Program-made: the position numbers and the translations under genes
The notes under the pieces: model-generated
What the model was told of the DNA's origin: nothing
What the model saw: the letters and a program-made list of their open reading frames with translations, nothing else
Databases searched by the model: none
Assembly: GCF_900696085.1 (NCBI RefSeq)
Contig: NZ_CAADFC020000004.1
Coordinates: 496,001-560,000 of the forward strand
Direction of reading: 5' to 3'
Source: Bradyrhizobium ivorense
GTDB taxonomy: Bacteria > Pseudomonadota > Alphaproteobacteria > Rhizobiales > Xanthobacteraceae
Length of the DNA stretch: 64,000 bases
In this document: piece after piece, positions 25,679 through 34,305 of the stretch
How the letters are laid out: every line of letters starts with the position of its first letter
Numbering within the stretch: the stretch's first letter is position 1

Positions 25679-26101
25679 TCAGTTCCCGAGCGGAACGAGC
25701 ACCGTCTCACCGGTGGCGACGAGGATCATGTCGCCCCGCTCATCCTCCGCGAACAGCTCGGCCCGTGCGAACACCTGCTTGCGTCCGGCGCGCACCGTGG
25801 TGCCCTTCGAGACAAACCTAAGGCCGGCGGCGGGTTTCAGGCAGTTCATCGCGAAATGCGACGCCGTGACGCTGCCGACCACCGTCGCCGCGGCAAAGCC
25901 GCAGGCGGTGTCGAGCAGCGCTGCGATCATGCCGGCATGCAAATGGCCGGCATATTGGCCGAAGTCGTCGCGCCACGGCATGCGCAGCTCGACCTCGCCG
26001 TCGCCGGCCGCGACGACCTCGAGGCCGATCAGCCGGTTGAACGCGGCGGATGCATTGACCGCGGCGAGACGCTGCAGATCGAATCCTGGATTCACGGTCA
26101 T
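25679..26101 (-). CDS. PaaI-family hotdog thioesterase
   Basis: 140-residue hotdog-fold acyl-CoA thioesterase. GHLHAGMIAALLDTACGFAA carries the family helix with its conserved small residues and acid. The start codon overlaps the crotonase stop (ATGA at 26101-26098), showing translational coupling. It likely hydrolyses an aromatic or medium-chain acyl-CoA made or used by the crotonase next door; this is inference from context. Confidence 0.9.
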   Translation of the reverse strand: MTVNPGFDLQRLAAVNASAAFNRLIGLEVVAAGDGEVELRMPWRDDFGQYAGHLHAGMIAALLDTACGFAAATVVGSVTASHFAMNCLKPAAGLRFVSKGTTVRAGRKQVFARAELFAEDERGDMILVATGETVLVPLGN

Positions 26102-26901
26102 GCAACACTCCAGCGCGGCGGGCGGCGTTCGAGATTGGCCCTGACCGCCTCGACGTGATTGGGCGTGCCGAGCAGCTGCGCCTGCTCGGCGGTCTCGGCC
26201 GCTAGCCCGGTCGCGGCGTCGCAGTTGGCCGCGAGATTGAGCAGCCGCTTGGCGGCGCGGATTGCATCCGGGCTGCGGTCGGCGATCGCGCGCGCTGTCG
26301 CCAGCGCGGCCTCTCGGGGATCGTCGACCACTTTTGTAGCGAAGCCATAGGCGAGCGCTTCGTCGGCGAAGAAGATGCGCGCGGTGTAGGTCAGCTCGCG
26401 GACGAAATCCTCGCGGGCGAGATGACGCATCAGCTGGGTGCCGGCCATGTCGGGCACCAGGCCCCATTTGGCTTCGACGATGCCGAGCCGCGTGCCGGGC
26501 GCGAGATATCGGATATCGGCGCCGAGCATGAGCTGGAATCCGCCGCCGAGCGCGACGCCGTGGACGGCGGCGATGACAGGCACCGGCAGTTCCCGCCACA
26601 GCCACACCAGATGCTGCGCCCAGTTGGCGATGCCGTGGGTGCGGCGGCCCAGATCGGCAAACGGCAGGATCGATTCGCCTTCGGTGGTGGCGACCAGGCG
26701 CTCGATGTCGAGGCCGGCGCAGAACGCCTCGCCTTCGCCCGACAGCACCACGGCGCGGACGCTGCTGTTATCTGCAAGCCGCGCGCCGGCATCGGCGATC
26801 GCCACGAACATCGCGGGATCGAGCGCGTTCAGCCGGTCCGGTCGGTTCAGCCGGACGTCGGCGACGCCGTTGGCGATGGAAAGGCGGATGCGATCGTCCA
26901 T
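26098..26901 (-). CDS. Enoyl-CoA hydratase/isomerase (crotonase family)
   Basis: 267-residue crotonase. The oxyanion-hole segments are AFCAGLDIERL and ALGGGFQLMLGADI. EAKWGLVPDMAGT carries one glutamate at the usual catalytic position, while the other catalytic glutamate region is less clear, so hydratase versus isomerase cannot be fixed. The gene is translationally coupled to the thioesterase (4-bp overlap) and follows a small membrane protein gene by 14 bp, all inside the presumed TetR-controlled operon. Confidence 0.92.
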   Translation of the reverse strand: MDDRIRLSIANGVADVRLNRPDRLNALDPAMFVAIADAGARLADNSSVRAVVLSGEGEAFCAGLDIERLVATTEGESILPFADLGRRTHGIANWAQHLVWLWRELPVPVIAAVHGVALGGGFQLMLGADIRYLAPGTRLGIVEAKWGLVPDMAGTQLMRHLAREDFVRELTYTARIFFADEALAYGFATKVVDDPREAALATARAIADRSPDAIRAAKRLLNLAANCDAATGLAAETAEQAQLLGTPNHVEAVRANLERRPPRWSVA

Positions 26902-26915
26902 GGTGAACTCCTGCG

Positions 26916-27266
26916 CTAGTAAGCGGCCACCGCGAGCGCCACGACCGCGCTCATCCCGATCCAGCCGAGATGCGGGCCCCGGGTCGCAATCGCATTTGCG
27001 ATCGCGGCAAAGCCGAAGACGATGGCGAAGGTCGCCACGATCCAGTGCCGCGCCGCGTCCGACGCCATTGCGGGGGCTGCGAGCAGCAGCACGCCGCCGG
27101 CGATCCAGGCGATGGTGCCGGCCTGCCAGACCAGGCGGAGCAGAAGTCGCAGCCGCGGCGGCTCGACGGTGGCGCGCGCGAACACCTTGGTCTCGCCGAG
27201 AACGCCATGCGCCAGGCTGATGCCGATGGCGATCAGTCCGGCGGCCTGCAGCAGAAGATCACGCAT
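26916..27266 (-). CDS. Small four-helix membrane protein, first gene of TetR-controlled operon
   Basis: 116-residue hydrophobic protein with four predicted membrane helices (LLLQAAGLIAIGISLAHGV, LVWQAGTIAWIAGGVLLLA, HWIVATFAIVFGFAAIANAI, WIGMSAVVALAVAAY). I do not recognise a family with known function. GGAGG lies 7 bases before the ATG at 27266; an ATG at 27284 is too close to that site and inside the operator. It is followed closely by the crotonase gene. Confidence 0.78.
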   Translation of the reverse strand: MRDLLLQAAGLIAIGISLAHGVLGETKVFARATVEPPRLRLLLRLVWQAGTIAWIAGGVLLLAAPAMASDAARHWIVATFAIVFGFAAIANAIATRGPHLGWIGMSAVVALAVAAY

Positions 27267-27276
27267 CGCGACGCCT

Positions 27277-27294
27277 CCATACATAACTGTATGG
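27277..27294. promoter_or_regulatory. TetR operator candidate O1
   Basis: 18-bp palindrome with perfect inner half-sites ATACA-N4-TGTAT (27279-27292). Its reverse complement matches O2 at 16 of 18 bases. It overlaps the expected transcription start of the minus-strand operon. Confidence 0.8.
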
Positions 27295-27300
27295 TTGATG

Positions 27301-27330
27301 CTTATCGCACCGGCGGCTGGCGCCTGTCAA
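27301..27330 (-). promoter_or_regulatory. Sigma-70-like promoter of the crotonase operon
   Basis: Minus-strand TTGACA (27330-27325), 18-bp spacer, GATAAG (27306-27301). The start point would fall near 27294, at the edge of O1, and the -35 box touches O2, an arrangement expected for repression. Confidence 0.6.
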
Positions 27331-27345
27331 TACAGTTGTGTATGG
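27328..27345. promoter_or_regulatory. TetR operator candidate O2
   Basis: ATACA-GTTG-TGTAT (27330-27343) within an 18-bp palindrome, 51 bp centre-to-centre from O1 and 27 bp before the TetR start codon, so it could also serve autorepression. Confidence 0.8.
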
Positions 27346-27371
27346 TCGACCCGGCGCGGGAACGGGGAACC

Positions 27372-27914
27372 ATGACGGAACAGCTTTCGGCAAAGGATTG
27401 GCTCGATCGCGGCCTGAAGACGCTAGCAAAAAGCGGCTTCACGGCGCTCAAGGCCGAGCCGCTGGCGAAGGCGATGGGCGTCTCGCGCGGCAGCTTCTAC
27501 TGGCATTTTGCCGATATCGGCGCTTACCGCGCGGCGATCCTCAAGCACTGGCGCGAGGTCAGCGCCGAGCAGGTGATCGCCGAGCTCGAGACGGTTCCGA
27601 GCGGCGAGGACGCGCTGGCGCTGCTGCTGCGCCGCACGTTCTCGGCGCGGCTGCTGCTGGAACGTGCGGTGCGCAGCTGGGCAACCGTCGATCCGGAGGC
27701 GCGCGCCACGGTGCTCGCGGTCGACCAGCGCCGGATCGGCTATATCGAGACCCTGCTGCGGCATGCCGGATTTGCCGACGAGGTGGCGCGCGGCCGCGCG
27801 CAGATCTTCTACTGGGCGTTCGTCGGCTACGCGCTGTCGGACCAGACCGGGCCGAAGGCGCGGCAGCAGGCCGCGCTCGACGAGCTGCTGCGGATGGCCC
27901 GCGCGCCGTCATGA
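27372..27914 (+). CDS. TetR/AcrR family transcriptional regulator
   Basis: 180-residue repressor-type regulator. The N-terminal helix-turn-helix includes FTALKAEPLAKAMGVSRGSFYWHFADIGAYR (residues about 22-52), typical of TetR. The remainder is a helical ligand-binding and dimer domain. The ATG at 27372 is preceded by AACGGGGA. It is divergent from the membrane protein/crotonase/thioesterase/SDR operon, with two near-identical palindromes in the 105-bp gap, so local control and autoregulation are likely. The ligand may be an acyl-CoA or aromatic acid (inference). Confidence 0.93.
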   Translation: MTEQLSAKDWLDRGLKTLAKSGFTALKAEPLAKAMGVSRGSFYWHFADIGAYRAAILKHWREVSAEQVIAELETVPSGEDALALLLRRTFSARLLLERAVRSWATVDPEARATVLAVDQRRIGYIETLLRHAGFADEVARGRAQIFYWAFVGYALSDQTGPKARQQAALDELLRMARAPS

Positions 27915-27936
27915 CTCGTGCCGATTGGGTGTGCTA

Positions 27937-27988
27937 GATCAAGCCTGATCCGGAAAAGTGCGAAGCGGTTTTCCGAACAAGATCATGC
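27937..27988. repeat. Palindromic repeat family B, copy 3
   Basis: Inverted relative to copy 1: CCGGAAAAGTGCGAAGCGGTTTTCC core with GATCAAGCCTGATC and GATCATGC ends. It separates the TetR gene from the Trm112-like gene. Confidence 0.85.
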
Positions 27989-28017
27989 GCACTTCAAAGG
28001 ACCAGCCGGAGACCGCA

Positions 28018-28215
28018 ATGAATTCCACGACCGACCATCTCGAAAGCACCGCCGACCCAAAGCTGCTGGAAATTCTGGTGTGCCCGATCACCAAGGGCCC
28101 GCTGGAATTCGACGCGGCGCGGCAGGAGCTGATCTCGCGCTCCGCCAAGCTCGCCTATCCGATCCGCGACGGCATCCCGATCATGCTGCCGGAAGAGGCA
28201 AGAAAGATCGATTGA
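28018..28215 (+). CDS. Trm112 family protein (YcaR-like)
   Basis: 65-residue protein of the UPF0434/Trm112 family: [17 protein letters not shown] followed by [28 protein letters not shown], the typical C-terminal signature. The family usually has CPxCKG for zinc; here the second cysteine is replaced (CPITKG), so metal binding is probably lost. GGAG precedes ATG 28018; upstream in-frame codons come from repeat B. The role is likely a small scaffold or partner protein, not established in bacteria. Confidence 0.9.
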   Translation: MNSTTDHLESTADPKLLEILVCPITKGPLEFDAARQELISRSAKLAYPIRDGIPIMLPEEARKID

Positions 28216-28226
28216 GGGAAAACCCG

Positions 28227-28311
28227 CAGCCCGGATGAAGCGAAGCGAAATCCGGGAAAGTCTCACCGCGGAAAGTCTGTCCCGGATTGCGCTTCGCTGC
28301 ATCCGGGCTAC
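28227..28311. repeat. Palindromic repeat family C, copy 2
   Basis: AGCCCGGATGAAGCGAAGCG ... CGCTGCATCCGGGCTAC, closely similar to 15387-15474. It lies between the convergent Trm112-like and UbiH-like genes. Confidence 0.88.
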
Positions 28312-28316
28312 AAGAG

Positions 28317-29537
28317 CTACAGCGCCTCGCCCTTCAGCAGCCGCGGCACCTCGCCTGACAATCCCGCGGCCTGACGGATGAACATCTCCTTCAGCGGCGG
28401 CGTGCGATCGACGAGACCGAGGCCGATATCGCGCACGGTGCGCAGCAGGGTCGATTCGTTGGAGAACAGGAAGTTCAGCGAGTTGGTGGCGACGCCCATC
28501 GCCATGGTGTCGAAGCGGCGCCAGCGCTGGTAGCGCTCGAGCACGTCGGCCTGGCCGAGATCCATGCCGAGCCGCGCCGCGTCGACCACGACTTCGGCCA
28601 GCGCGGCGACATCCTTCAGGCCCAGGTTCAACCCCTGCCCTGCGATCGGATGGATCACATGCGCGGCGTCGCCGATCAGCGCCATCCGCTCGGCGATGAA
28701 GGAGCGCGCGACGAAATAGCCGAGCGGAAACGCGCGCGGTTTGTCGAGCGCCTTGATCTCGCCGAGATGCAGACCGAAGCGCTGCTCGAGCTCGGCATGG
28801 AAGTCCTCGTCAGTCAGCGCCGTGATGCGCGCGGCGTCCTTGCGCGTCTCGGTCCACACCAGCGACGAGCGGTTGCCGGTCAGCGGCAGGATCGCGAACG
28901 GGCCCGCGGGCAGGAAATGCTCCTCGGCGCGGCCGTTGTGCGCGCGCTCATGGCCGACGGTGACGACGATGCCGGATTGATCGTAGTCCCAGCCATGGGT
29001 GGCGATGCCGGCGCGCTCGCGCAATCTTGAGCGCGCGCCGTCGGCGGCGACCAGGAGGCTCGCGTCGATCACGGTGCCGTCCGCCAAGGTGATGCTGACG
29101 CCGTCGGGGCGCGCATCGAAGCCCGACACCGCGGTGGCGCGCAGCTCGACGCCCTCGGCCTCGGCGCGCGCGGCGAGCGCATCGATCAGATAGCGGTTCT
29201 CGACCATATGCGCGAACGGCTCGCCGGGCTCGACATTGCCGGCGAAGGTCAGGAACACCGGACGCGTGGCGTCCTCCAGCTTGGAGTCGGTCACCACCAT
29301 GTCGGTGATCGGTTGAGCGGTCGGCGCGACCTGGCCCCAGACCCCGAGCGTCTCGAACAGCCGCCGGCAGGCCGCCACGATCGCGGTCGCGCGCGGGTCG
29401 CGGCTTGGCCGCTGGCTCAGCGCCGGATCGGCCACGATCACGCCGACGTCGGGCCCGAGCCCCTGGCGCAGCGCCACCGCCAGCGCCAGCCCGGCAAATG
29501 CGCCCCCGCAGATGACAATACTTCGCTGTGCCGGCAT
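28317..29537 (-). CDS. UbiH/Coq6-family FAD-dependent ubiquinone hydroxylase
   Basis: 406-residue flavin monooxygenase of the ubiquinone biosynthesis group. The N-terminal FAD site is IVICGGAFAGLALAVAL, the middle DG motif is LLVAADGARSRLRE and the second FAD motif is LIGDAAHVIHPIAGQGLNLG. Alphaproteobacteria use one to three such hydroxylases for ring positions C1, C5 and C6, and which position this one modifies cannot be told. The ATG at 29537 gives the normal length. It is divergent from tesB. Confidence 0.9.
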   Translation of the reverse strand: MPAQRSIVICGGAFAGLALAVALRQGLGPDVGVIVADPALSQRPSRDPRATAIVAACRRLFETLGVWGQVAPTAQPITDMVVTDSKLEDATRPVFLTFAGNVEPGEPFAHMVENRYLIDALAARAEAEGVELRATAVSGFDARPDGVSITLADGTVIDASLLVAADGARSRLRERAGIATHGWDYDQSGIVVTVGHERAHNGRAEEHFLPAGPFAILPLTGNRSSLVWTETRKDAARITALTDEDFHAELEQRFGLHLGEIKALDKPRAFPLGYFVARSFIAERMALIGDAAHVIHPIAGQGLNLGLKDVAALAEVVVDAARLGMDLGQADVLERYQRWRRFDTMAMGVATNSLNFLFSNESTLLRTVRDIGLGLVDRTPPLKEMFIRQAAGLSGEVPRLLKGEAL

Positions 29538-29627
29538 GCCGTTCCTTTACGCGCGTGGCGCCCTCAGACTGTGCTTGCTACCTGATAATAGCTGGGCGAA
29601 ACAGGTGCCAGAAACAAGCCCAACGCG

Positions 29628-29702
29628 GTCATTCCGGGGCGATGCGATAGCATCGAACCCGGAATCTCGAGATTCTTCACGCTTCGCGCGCCCCGGAATG
29701 AC
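29628..29702. repeat. Palindromic repeat family D, copy 1
   Basis: GTCATTCCGGGGC at one end and GCGCCCCGGAATGAC at the other, with CCCGGAATCTCGAGATTC in the middle. A second copy is at 51522-51612. It ends 24 bp before the tesB ATG. Confidence 0.88.
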
Positions 29703-29726
29703 GGGCCAAGACACCGAAAGCTATCC

Positions 29727-30587
29727 ATGTCCAAAAGCCTGATCGACCTGCTGTCCATCCTCGATCTCGAGCAGCTCGAGGTGAATTTGTTCCGCGGCAA
29801 CAGCCCGAAGACCAGCTGGCAGCGCGTGTTCGGCGGCCAGGTGATCGGGCAGGCGATGGTGGCGGCGTGCCGCACCGTCGAGGGCCGGCTGCCGCATTCG
29901 ATCCATTGCTATTTCATCCTGCCGGGCGATCCGCAGATCCCGATCATCTACCAGGTCGAGCGGCTGCGCGACGGCAAGAGCTACACCACCCGCCGCGTCA
30001 CCGCGATCCAGCACGGCAACGCGATCTTTTCGATCATGGTCTCGTTCCACGCCGACGAGGAGAGCAACTTCAACCATCAGGACAAGATGCCCGACGTGCC
30101 GCCGCCGGAGAAGCTGACGGCCGAGGAAGTGTCGAAGCAGCCGATATTCAAGGAAATGCCGGAGTTCATCCGCCGCTACTACGAGAGCGACCGGCCGATC
30201 GAGCTGCGCCCGGTCGAGCTCGGCCGCTATTTCGGCCAGAAGATCGACGACGGCCGCATCCATGTCTGGATCCGCACCGCGGCAAAATTGCCCGACGATC
30301 CCGCGCTGCATCTGTGCGCGCTCGCCTATGCCTCGGATTTCTCGCTGCTCGACGCGGTGATGGCGCGCTACGGCCGCACGCTGTTCGACCGGCGCATGAT
30401 GCCGGCGAGCCTCGACCATGCGATGTGGTTTCACCGCCCGTTCCGCGCCGATGAATGGCTGCTCTACGTGCAGGATTCGCCGAGCGCGCAATCCGGCCGC
30501 GGGCTGACCCGCGGCTTGATCTTCAAGCCGGACGGCACGCTGGTGGCGTCGGTCGCGCAAGAAGGCTCGGTGCGCGAACGACGGTAG
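29727..30587 (+). CDS. tesB: Acyl-CoA thioesterase II
   Basis: 286-residue double-hotdog thioesterase (TesB). The N-terminal hotdog has NLFRGNSPKTSWQRVFGGQV and IGQAMVAACRTV; the C-terminal one has SLDHAMWFHRPFRADEWLLY with the conserved Asp, followed by SGRGLTRGLIF. It hydrolyses medium- to long-chain acyl-CoAs to free acids in the cytosol. Normal length and start. The stop codon abuts repeat B copy 4. Confidence 0.95.
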   Translation: MSKSLIDLLSILDLEQLEVNLFRGNSPKTSWQRVFGGQVIGQAMVAACRTVEGRLPHSIHCYFILPGDPQIPIIYQVERLRDGKSYTTRRVTAIQHGNAIFSIMVSFHADEESNFNHQDKMPDVPPPEKLTAEEVSKQPIFKEMPEFIRRYYESDRPIELRPVELGRYFGQKIDDGRIHVWIRTAAKLPDDPALHLCALAYASDFSLLDAVMARYGRTLFDRRMMPASLDHAMWFHRPFRADEWLLYVQDSPSAQSGRGLTRGLIFKPDGTLVASVAQEGSVRERR

Positions 30588-30662
30588 AGCATGATCCGGA
30601 AAAGTGTGAAGCGGTTTTCCCTCGCGACAAACGCGGTACGCGTTTGCGCGGAGATCATGCTC
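30587..30662. repeat. Palindromic repeat family B, copy 4
   Basis: GAGCATGATC ... GATCATGCTC with the GAAGCGGTTTTCC core and an added ACGCGGTACGCGT palindrome. It fills the gap between the convergent tesB and GYF-domain genes and shares one base with the tesB stop codon. Confidence 0.88.
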
Positions 30663-30672
30663 AAACAATGAG

Positions 30673-31566
30673 CTAGACGGCGACGAAGCCGGACTGACGC
30701 TCGACCAGCGCGAATTGCGAGATGTACCAGTTGGCGTACCAGCGCAGCACCCAGGGAATCGGGATCAGGAACGCGCAACCGATCGCGAACACGATGGTTC
30801 GCCACAGCACCTCGAGCCCCGACGCGTTGAAGGTGACCTCGCGACGCGTGCCTTCGATGTTGCGGCAGATCCAGCGCATCCAGGCCGTCATCACCCAGGC
30901 CCAGCCGATGATCGTGATCGATGAGATCACCATCAACACATACCAGCCGATATAGACCGCCGGGCTGCCCTTGAACGCGATCGGCAGCTCCTGGCCGTTC
31001 GAGCTGAGACGGCTGGCGATCCAGCGGACGATCATCCAGCCGAGGAAAGCCTGCAGCACCAGGGAGAGCAGCGTGACGATGTTGCTGTCGGCGACCCCGG
31101 CATAGGTCAACAGACCCAACACGATGAAGACGTACCAGATGTCGAGCGGTTGTCCGGTGAATTCGAGATTCGGCCGGCCCGGGACGCGGATGTGGGGAAT
31201 CGCGAAGCGGTACAGGGCGGTCGCCGTCCACGGCGCCGGAATGACGAAAATCTGGCCGATGAACAGCAGCAGGCTGCGTCCGAACAGGCCCCAGATCGGG
31301 AAGTCGGCCGACAGCGCCCCGCCGGTGTAGCTGCCGGAGGCCGCGACCTGCGGCGCCCCGCCTGCTTGCGGAAACGCCGGTGGCGCGCCCGCGCCGGGAA
31401 CGAGGCCGGGAATTTCGCCCGCCTTCTGCCAACCGGACATGCCTTCGGTCCACACCAGCGTATCGGCCCGCACCATGCCGCGGCTGATGAGGTCGCGCAG
31501 CTGGCCCTCCGGCAGGGGACCCTTCTGCTGGCCTTCGGATGCATAAAACCAGTTTCGGTTCGACAT
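30673..31566 (-). CDS. GYF_2 (DUF4339)-domain multi-pass membrane protein
   Basis: 297-residue protein. Residues 1-55 form a GYF_2 domain (NWFYASEGQQKGPLPEGQLRDL ... LVWTEGMSGWQKA), a small cytosolic peptide-binding module. A Pro/Ala/Gly linker follows, then about six membrane helices reminiscent of DUF898-type proteins. GAGGAAAC precedes the ATG at 31566; the longer open frame upstream is not needed. Function unknown. It is divergent from the glnK-amtB cluster. Confidence 0.8.
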   Translation of the reverse strand: MSNRNWFYASEGQQKGPLPEGQLRDLISRGMVRADTLVWTEGMSGWQKAGEIPGLVPGAGAPPAFPQAGGAPQVAASGSYTGGALSADFPIWGLFGRSLLLFIGQIFVIPAPWTATALYRFAIPHIRVPGRPNLEFTGQPLDIWYVFIVLGLLTYAGVADSNIVTLLSLVLQAFLGWMIVRWIASRLSSNGQELPIAFKGSPAVYIGWYVLMVISSITIIGWAWVMTAWMRWICRNIEGTRREVTFNASGLEVLWRTIVFAIGCAFLIPIPWVLRWYANWYISQFALVERQSGFVAV

Positions 31567-32216
<650 letters not shown>

Positions 32217-32281
32217 CTTTCCAATCGAGATCACCGCCGGCAACGACGCCGGCGCATCCAAACAACGACGACCGCCGGGGA

Positions 32282-33619
32282 ATGATGATGGGGGCACGGG
32301 CTCTTCGCGCAGCGATCGCAGCTGCGCCGATCAATGCTGCAATTCTGCTGGCGCTGGGCACGCCTGCCTTCGCGCAAGATTCAGCCGGCGCGTCGGCGGC
32401 CAATCCCGGCATCAACGGCGCCGACACCGCCTGGATGATCGTCGCCACCGCGCTGGTGCTGATGATGACGATCCCGGGGCTGGCGCTGTTCTACTCCGGC
32501 ATGGTGCGCAAAAAGAACGTGCTGGCGACGATGGCGCAGAGCCTTGCCGCGGTCGCCATCGTCTCGATCCTCTGGGTCACCTTCGGCTATTCGCTGAGCT
32601 TCGTCGGCGATGGCGCCTGGCTCGGCGGGCTCGACCGCTGGTTTCTCGCAGGGATGACGATGGACAGCATCAATCCGGCGGCCAAGACCATCCCCGAAGC
32701 GCTGTTCATGCTCTACCAGATGACCTTTGCGATCATCACGGTGGCGCTGGTCGCGGGCTCGGTTGCCGACCGCATGCGGTTCTCCGCCTATGTGCTGTTC
32801 TCGATCGGCTGGTTCGTGTTCGCCTATGTGCCGCTGGCGCACTGGGTGTGGGGCGGCGGCTTCCTCGCGCAGGCCGGCGTGCTCGATTTCGCCGGTGGCC
32901 TCGTCGTGCATTTGTCTGCCGGCATCAGCGGCCTGGTCGCGGCCAAGGTGATGGGCAACCGCCACGGCTATGGCAGCGAGAACCTGGCGCCATTCGATCT
33001 GTCGCTCGCGGTGATGGGCACCGGCCTGCTCTGGGTCGGCTGGTTCGGCTTCAACGGCGGTTCGGCGTACGGGGCCAATTCGCGCGCGGTGATGGCGATC
33101 ACCGCCACGCATCTGTCGGCCTGCGCCGGCGCGCTGACCTGGGGCGCGATGGAATGGGCAACGCGCCGCAAGCCGTCGGTACTCGGCATGATCTCGGGCG
33201 CGGTCGCTGGCCTCGGCACCATCACGCCGGCCTCCGGCTACGTCGCGCCGTGGCACGGCGTCGTCATCGGCATCATCGCTGGCCTCGTCTGCTACTGGGC
33301 CTGCACCTGGCTGAAGCACCGCTTCAAATATGACGACTCGCTCGACGTGTTCGGCGTGCACGGCATCGGCGGCCTGACCGGCACGCTGCTCGCCGGCGTG
33401 TTCGCGGCCTCCGCGATCGGCGGCACCGCCGGCCTGCTCGAGGGCAACCCGAAGCAGCTCGTGATCCAGCTCTACGGCGTGGCGGTCACCTTCATCTGGT
33501 GCGGCGGCGTCACCTTCGTGCTGCTCAAACTGGTCAGCGCCTTCGTGCCGCTGCGGGTCTCGGCGCAGCAGGAGCTCGAGGGGCTCGACATCTCACAGCA
33601 CGGCGAGGCGCTGCAGTAA
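32282..33619 (+). CDS. amtB: Ammonium transporter AmtB (first copy)
   Basis: 445-residue Amt/Rh-family ammonium channel with a cleavable N-terminus (AAILLALGTPAFAQ) and eleven membrane helices. The conserved pore histidines stand in VVHLSAGISG and DVFGVHGIGG. It shows the Amt signatures IPGLALFYSGMVRKKN and FAGGLVVH. It is paired with the glnK just upstream. Its periplasmic loop between helices 4 and 5 is short, unlike that of the second amtB. Confidence 0.96.
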   Translation: MMMGARALRAAIAAAPINAAILLALGTPAFAQDSAGASAANPGINGADTAWMIVATALVLMMTIPGLALFYSGMVRKKNVLATMAQSLAAVAIVSILWVTFGYSLSFVGDGAWLGGLDRWFLAGMTMDSINPAAKTIPEALFMLYQMTFAIITVALVAGSVADRMRFSAYVLFSIGWFVFAYVPLAHWVWGGGFLAQAGVLDFAGGLVVHLSAGISGLVAAKVMGNRHGYGSENLAPFDLSLAVMGTGLLWVGWFGFNGGSAYGANSRAVMAITATHLSACAGALTWGAMEWATRRKPSVLGMISGAVAGLGTITPASGYVAPWHGVVIGIIAGLVCYWACTWLKHRFKYDDSLDVFGVHGIGGLTGTLLAGVFAASAIGGTAGLLEGNPKQLVIQLYGVAVTFIWCGGVTFVLLKLVSAFVPLRVSAQQELEGLDISQHGEALQ

Positions 33620-34264
<645 letters not shown>

Positions 34265-34305
34265 TTTCGCGCTCAAACCTTACAAGACCTCAGGAGTAAA
34301 ATAAC

